Under the pieces are notes generated by a model. The model was not told the origin of the DNA, ran no database searches, and saw only the letters and a list, made by a program, of their open reading frames with translations. DNA of 64,000 bases from Hydrocarboniphaga sp. (GTDB lineage Bacteria; Pseudomonadota; Gammaproteobacteria; Nevskiales; Nevskiaceae), in assembly GCF_028291725.1 (NCBI RefSeq), contig NZ_JAQGNT010000009.1, positions 91,759-155,758 on the forward strand, written 5' to 3'. The first letter of the stretch is position 1, and every line of letters starts with the position of its first letter. Positions 63,611-64,000 of this stretch are shown here, piece after piece. The translations under genes were made by a program, and so were the position numbers.

Positions 63611-64000
63611 AGGATTTGCGGGTCGGACTGTACGAATTCCGGTCGCGTTGCGTCTCGATGCGGGCACGACATCTTGCCCCCTGTGCGTAGTCGAAAAGGC
63701 AACGACGGCGTCTCGGAGACCGACGGCCTGCTGATAGTGCAGGACAGCTACAAGCTCCCGCCTGCGGTGCGGAAAACCAGACTTCGAGCTGGTGCCCTGG
63801 AGCGCGGTCGAAAAGGCAGTGCCTGGCCTCGCAGCACCGGATCAACCCAAGCTGGGGTTGTCCGCTATCAGCCAATTCTGTTGAAAAACTATTTGGCCTG
63901 AAGCGCGCCACCGGAAATATTGACCCGGTGTTCGCGTCAGTGCGGTTCTGACCAACTCCACTGAATCAAAGTCACAGAATCAATCCTACGCGAGCACTTT

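Overview
The window is a GC-rich gammaproteobacterial chromosome segment. From gene order it looks Nevskiales/Xanthomonadales-like, which is an inference. Most of it is core metabolism: fabF-acpP-fabG-fabD; type II secretion gspGHIJKLMN beside a divergent rhombosortase-like gene; nudJ-mnmA; lapAB-ihfB-rpsA-cmk-aroA-tyrA-hisC-pheA-serA-serC; gyrA; trpB-trpF-truA-fimV; asd-leuB-leuD-leuC with a divergent LysR. Accessory content: a RHH/PIN toxin-antitoxin-like pair, GH3 glycosidase, BaeSR-like two-component system next to an RcnB-like protein, MASE1-like/EAL protein, imuA-imuB-[antisense peroxiredoxin]-dnaE2, CheR plus hybrid histidine kinase, TMEM165/GDT1-family exporter and malonyl-CoA-synthetase-like ligase. 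Strongest non-coding observations: (1) a yybP-ykoY (Mn2+) riboswitch-like leader before the TMEM165/GDT1 gene, with an alternative hairpin that competes with P1; (2) 13 REP-like palindromes in several sequence families sharing a GTAGG head, four of which supply the TAG stop codon of a neighbouring gene, while a fifth gene (fabD) takes its stop from the CTAG end of a different 165-bp inverted-repeat element; (3) a double TTACC(C/G)GGGTAA operator overlapping a predicted promoter of a DUF2239/SnoaL-fragment operon; (4) an accessory gene beside a perfect 24-bp inverted repeat inside the usually conserved leuCDB-asd-fimV-truA block; (5) a perfect stem-loop directly after the gspG stop codon; (6) a 52-aa DUF3309-like gene absent from the ORF track. 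No CRISPR, rRNA or tRNA was recognised. Product names come from reading motifs; no database search was run.
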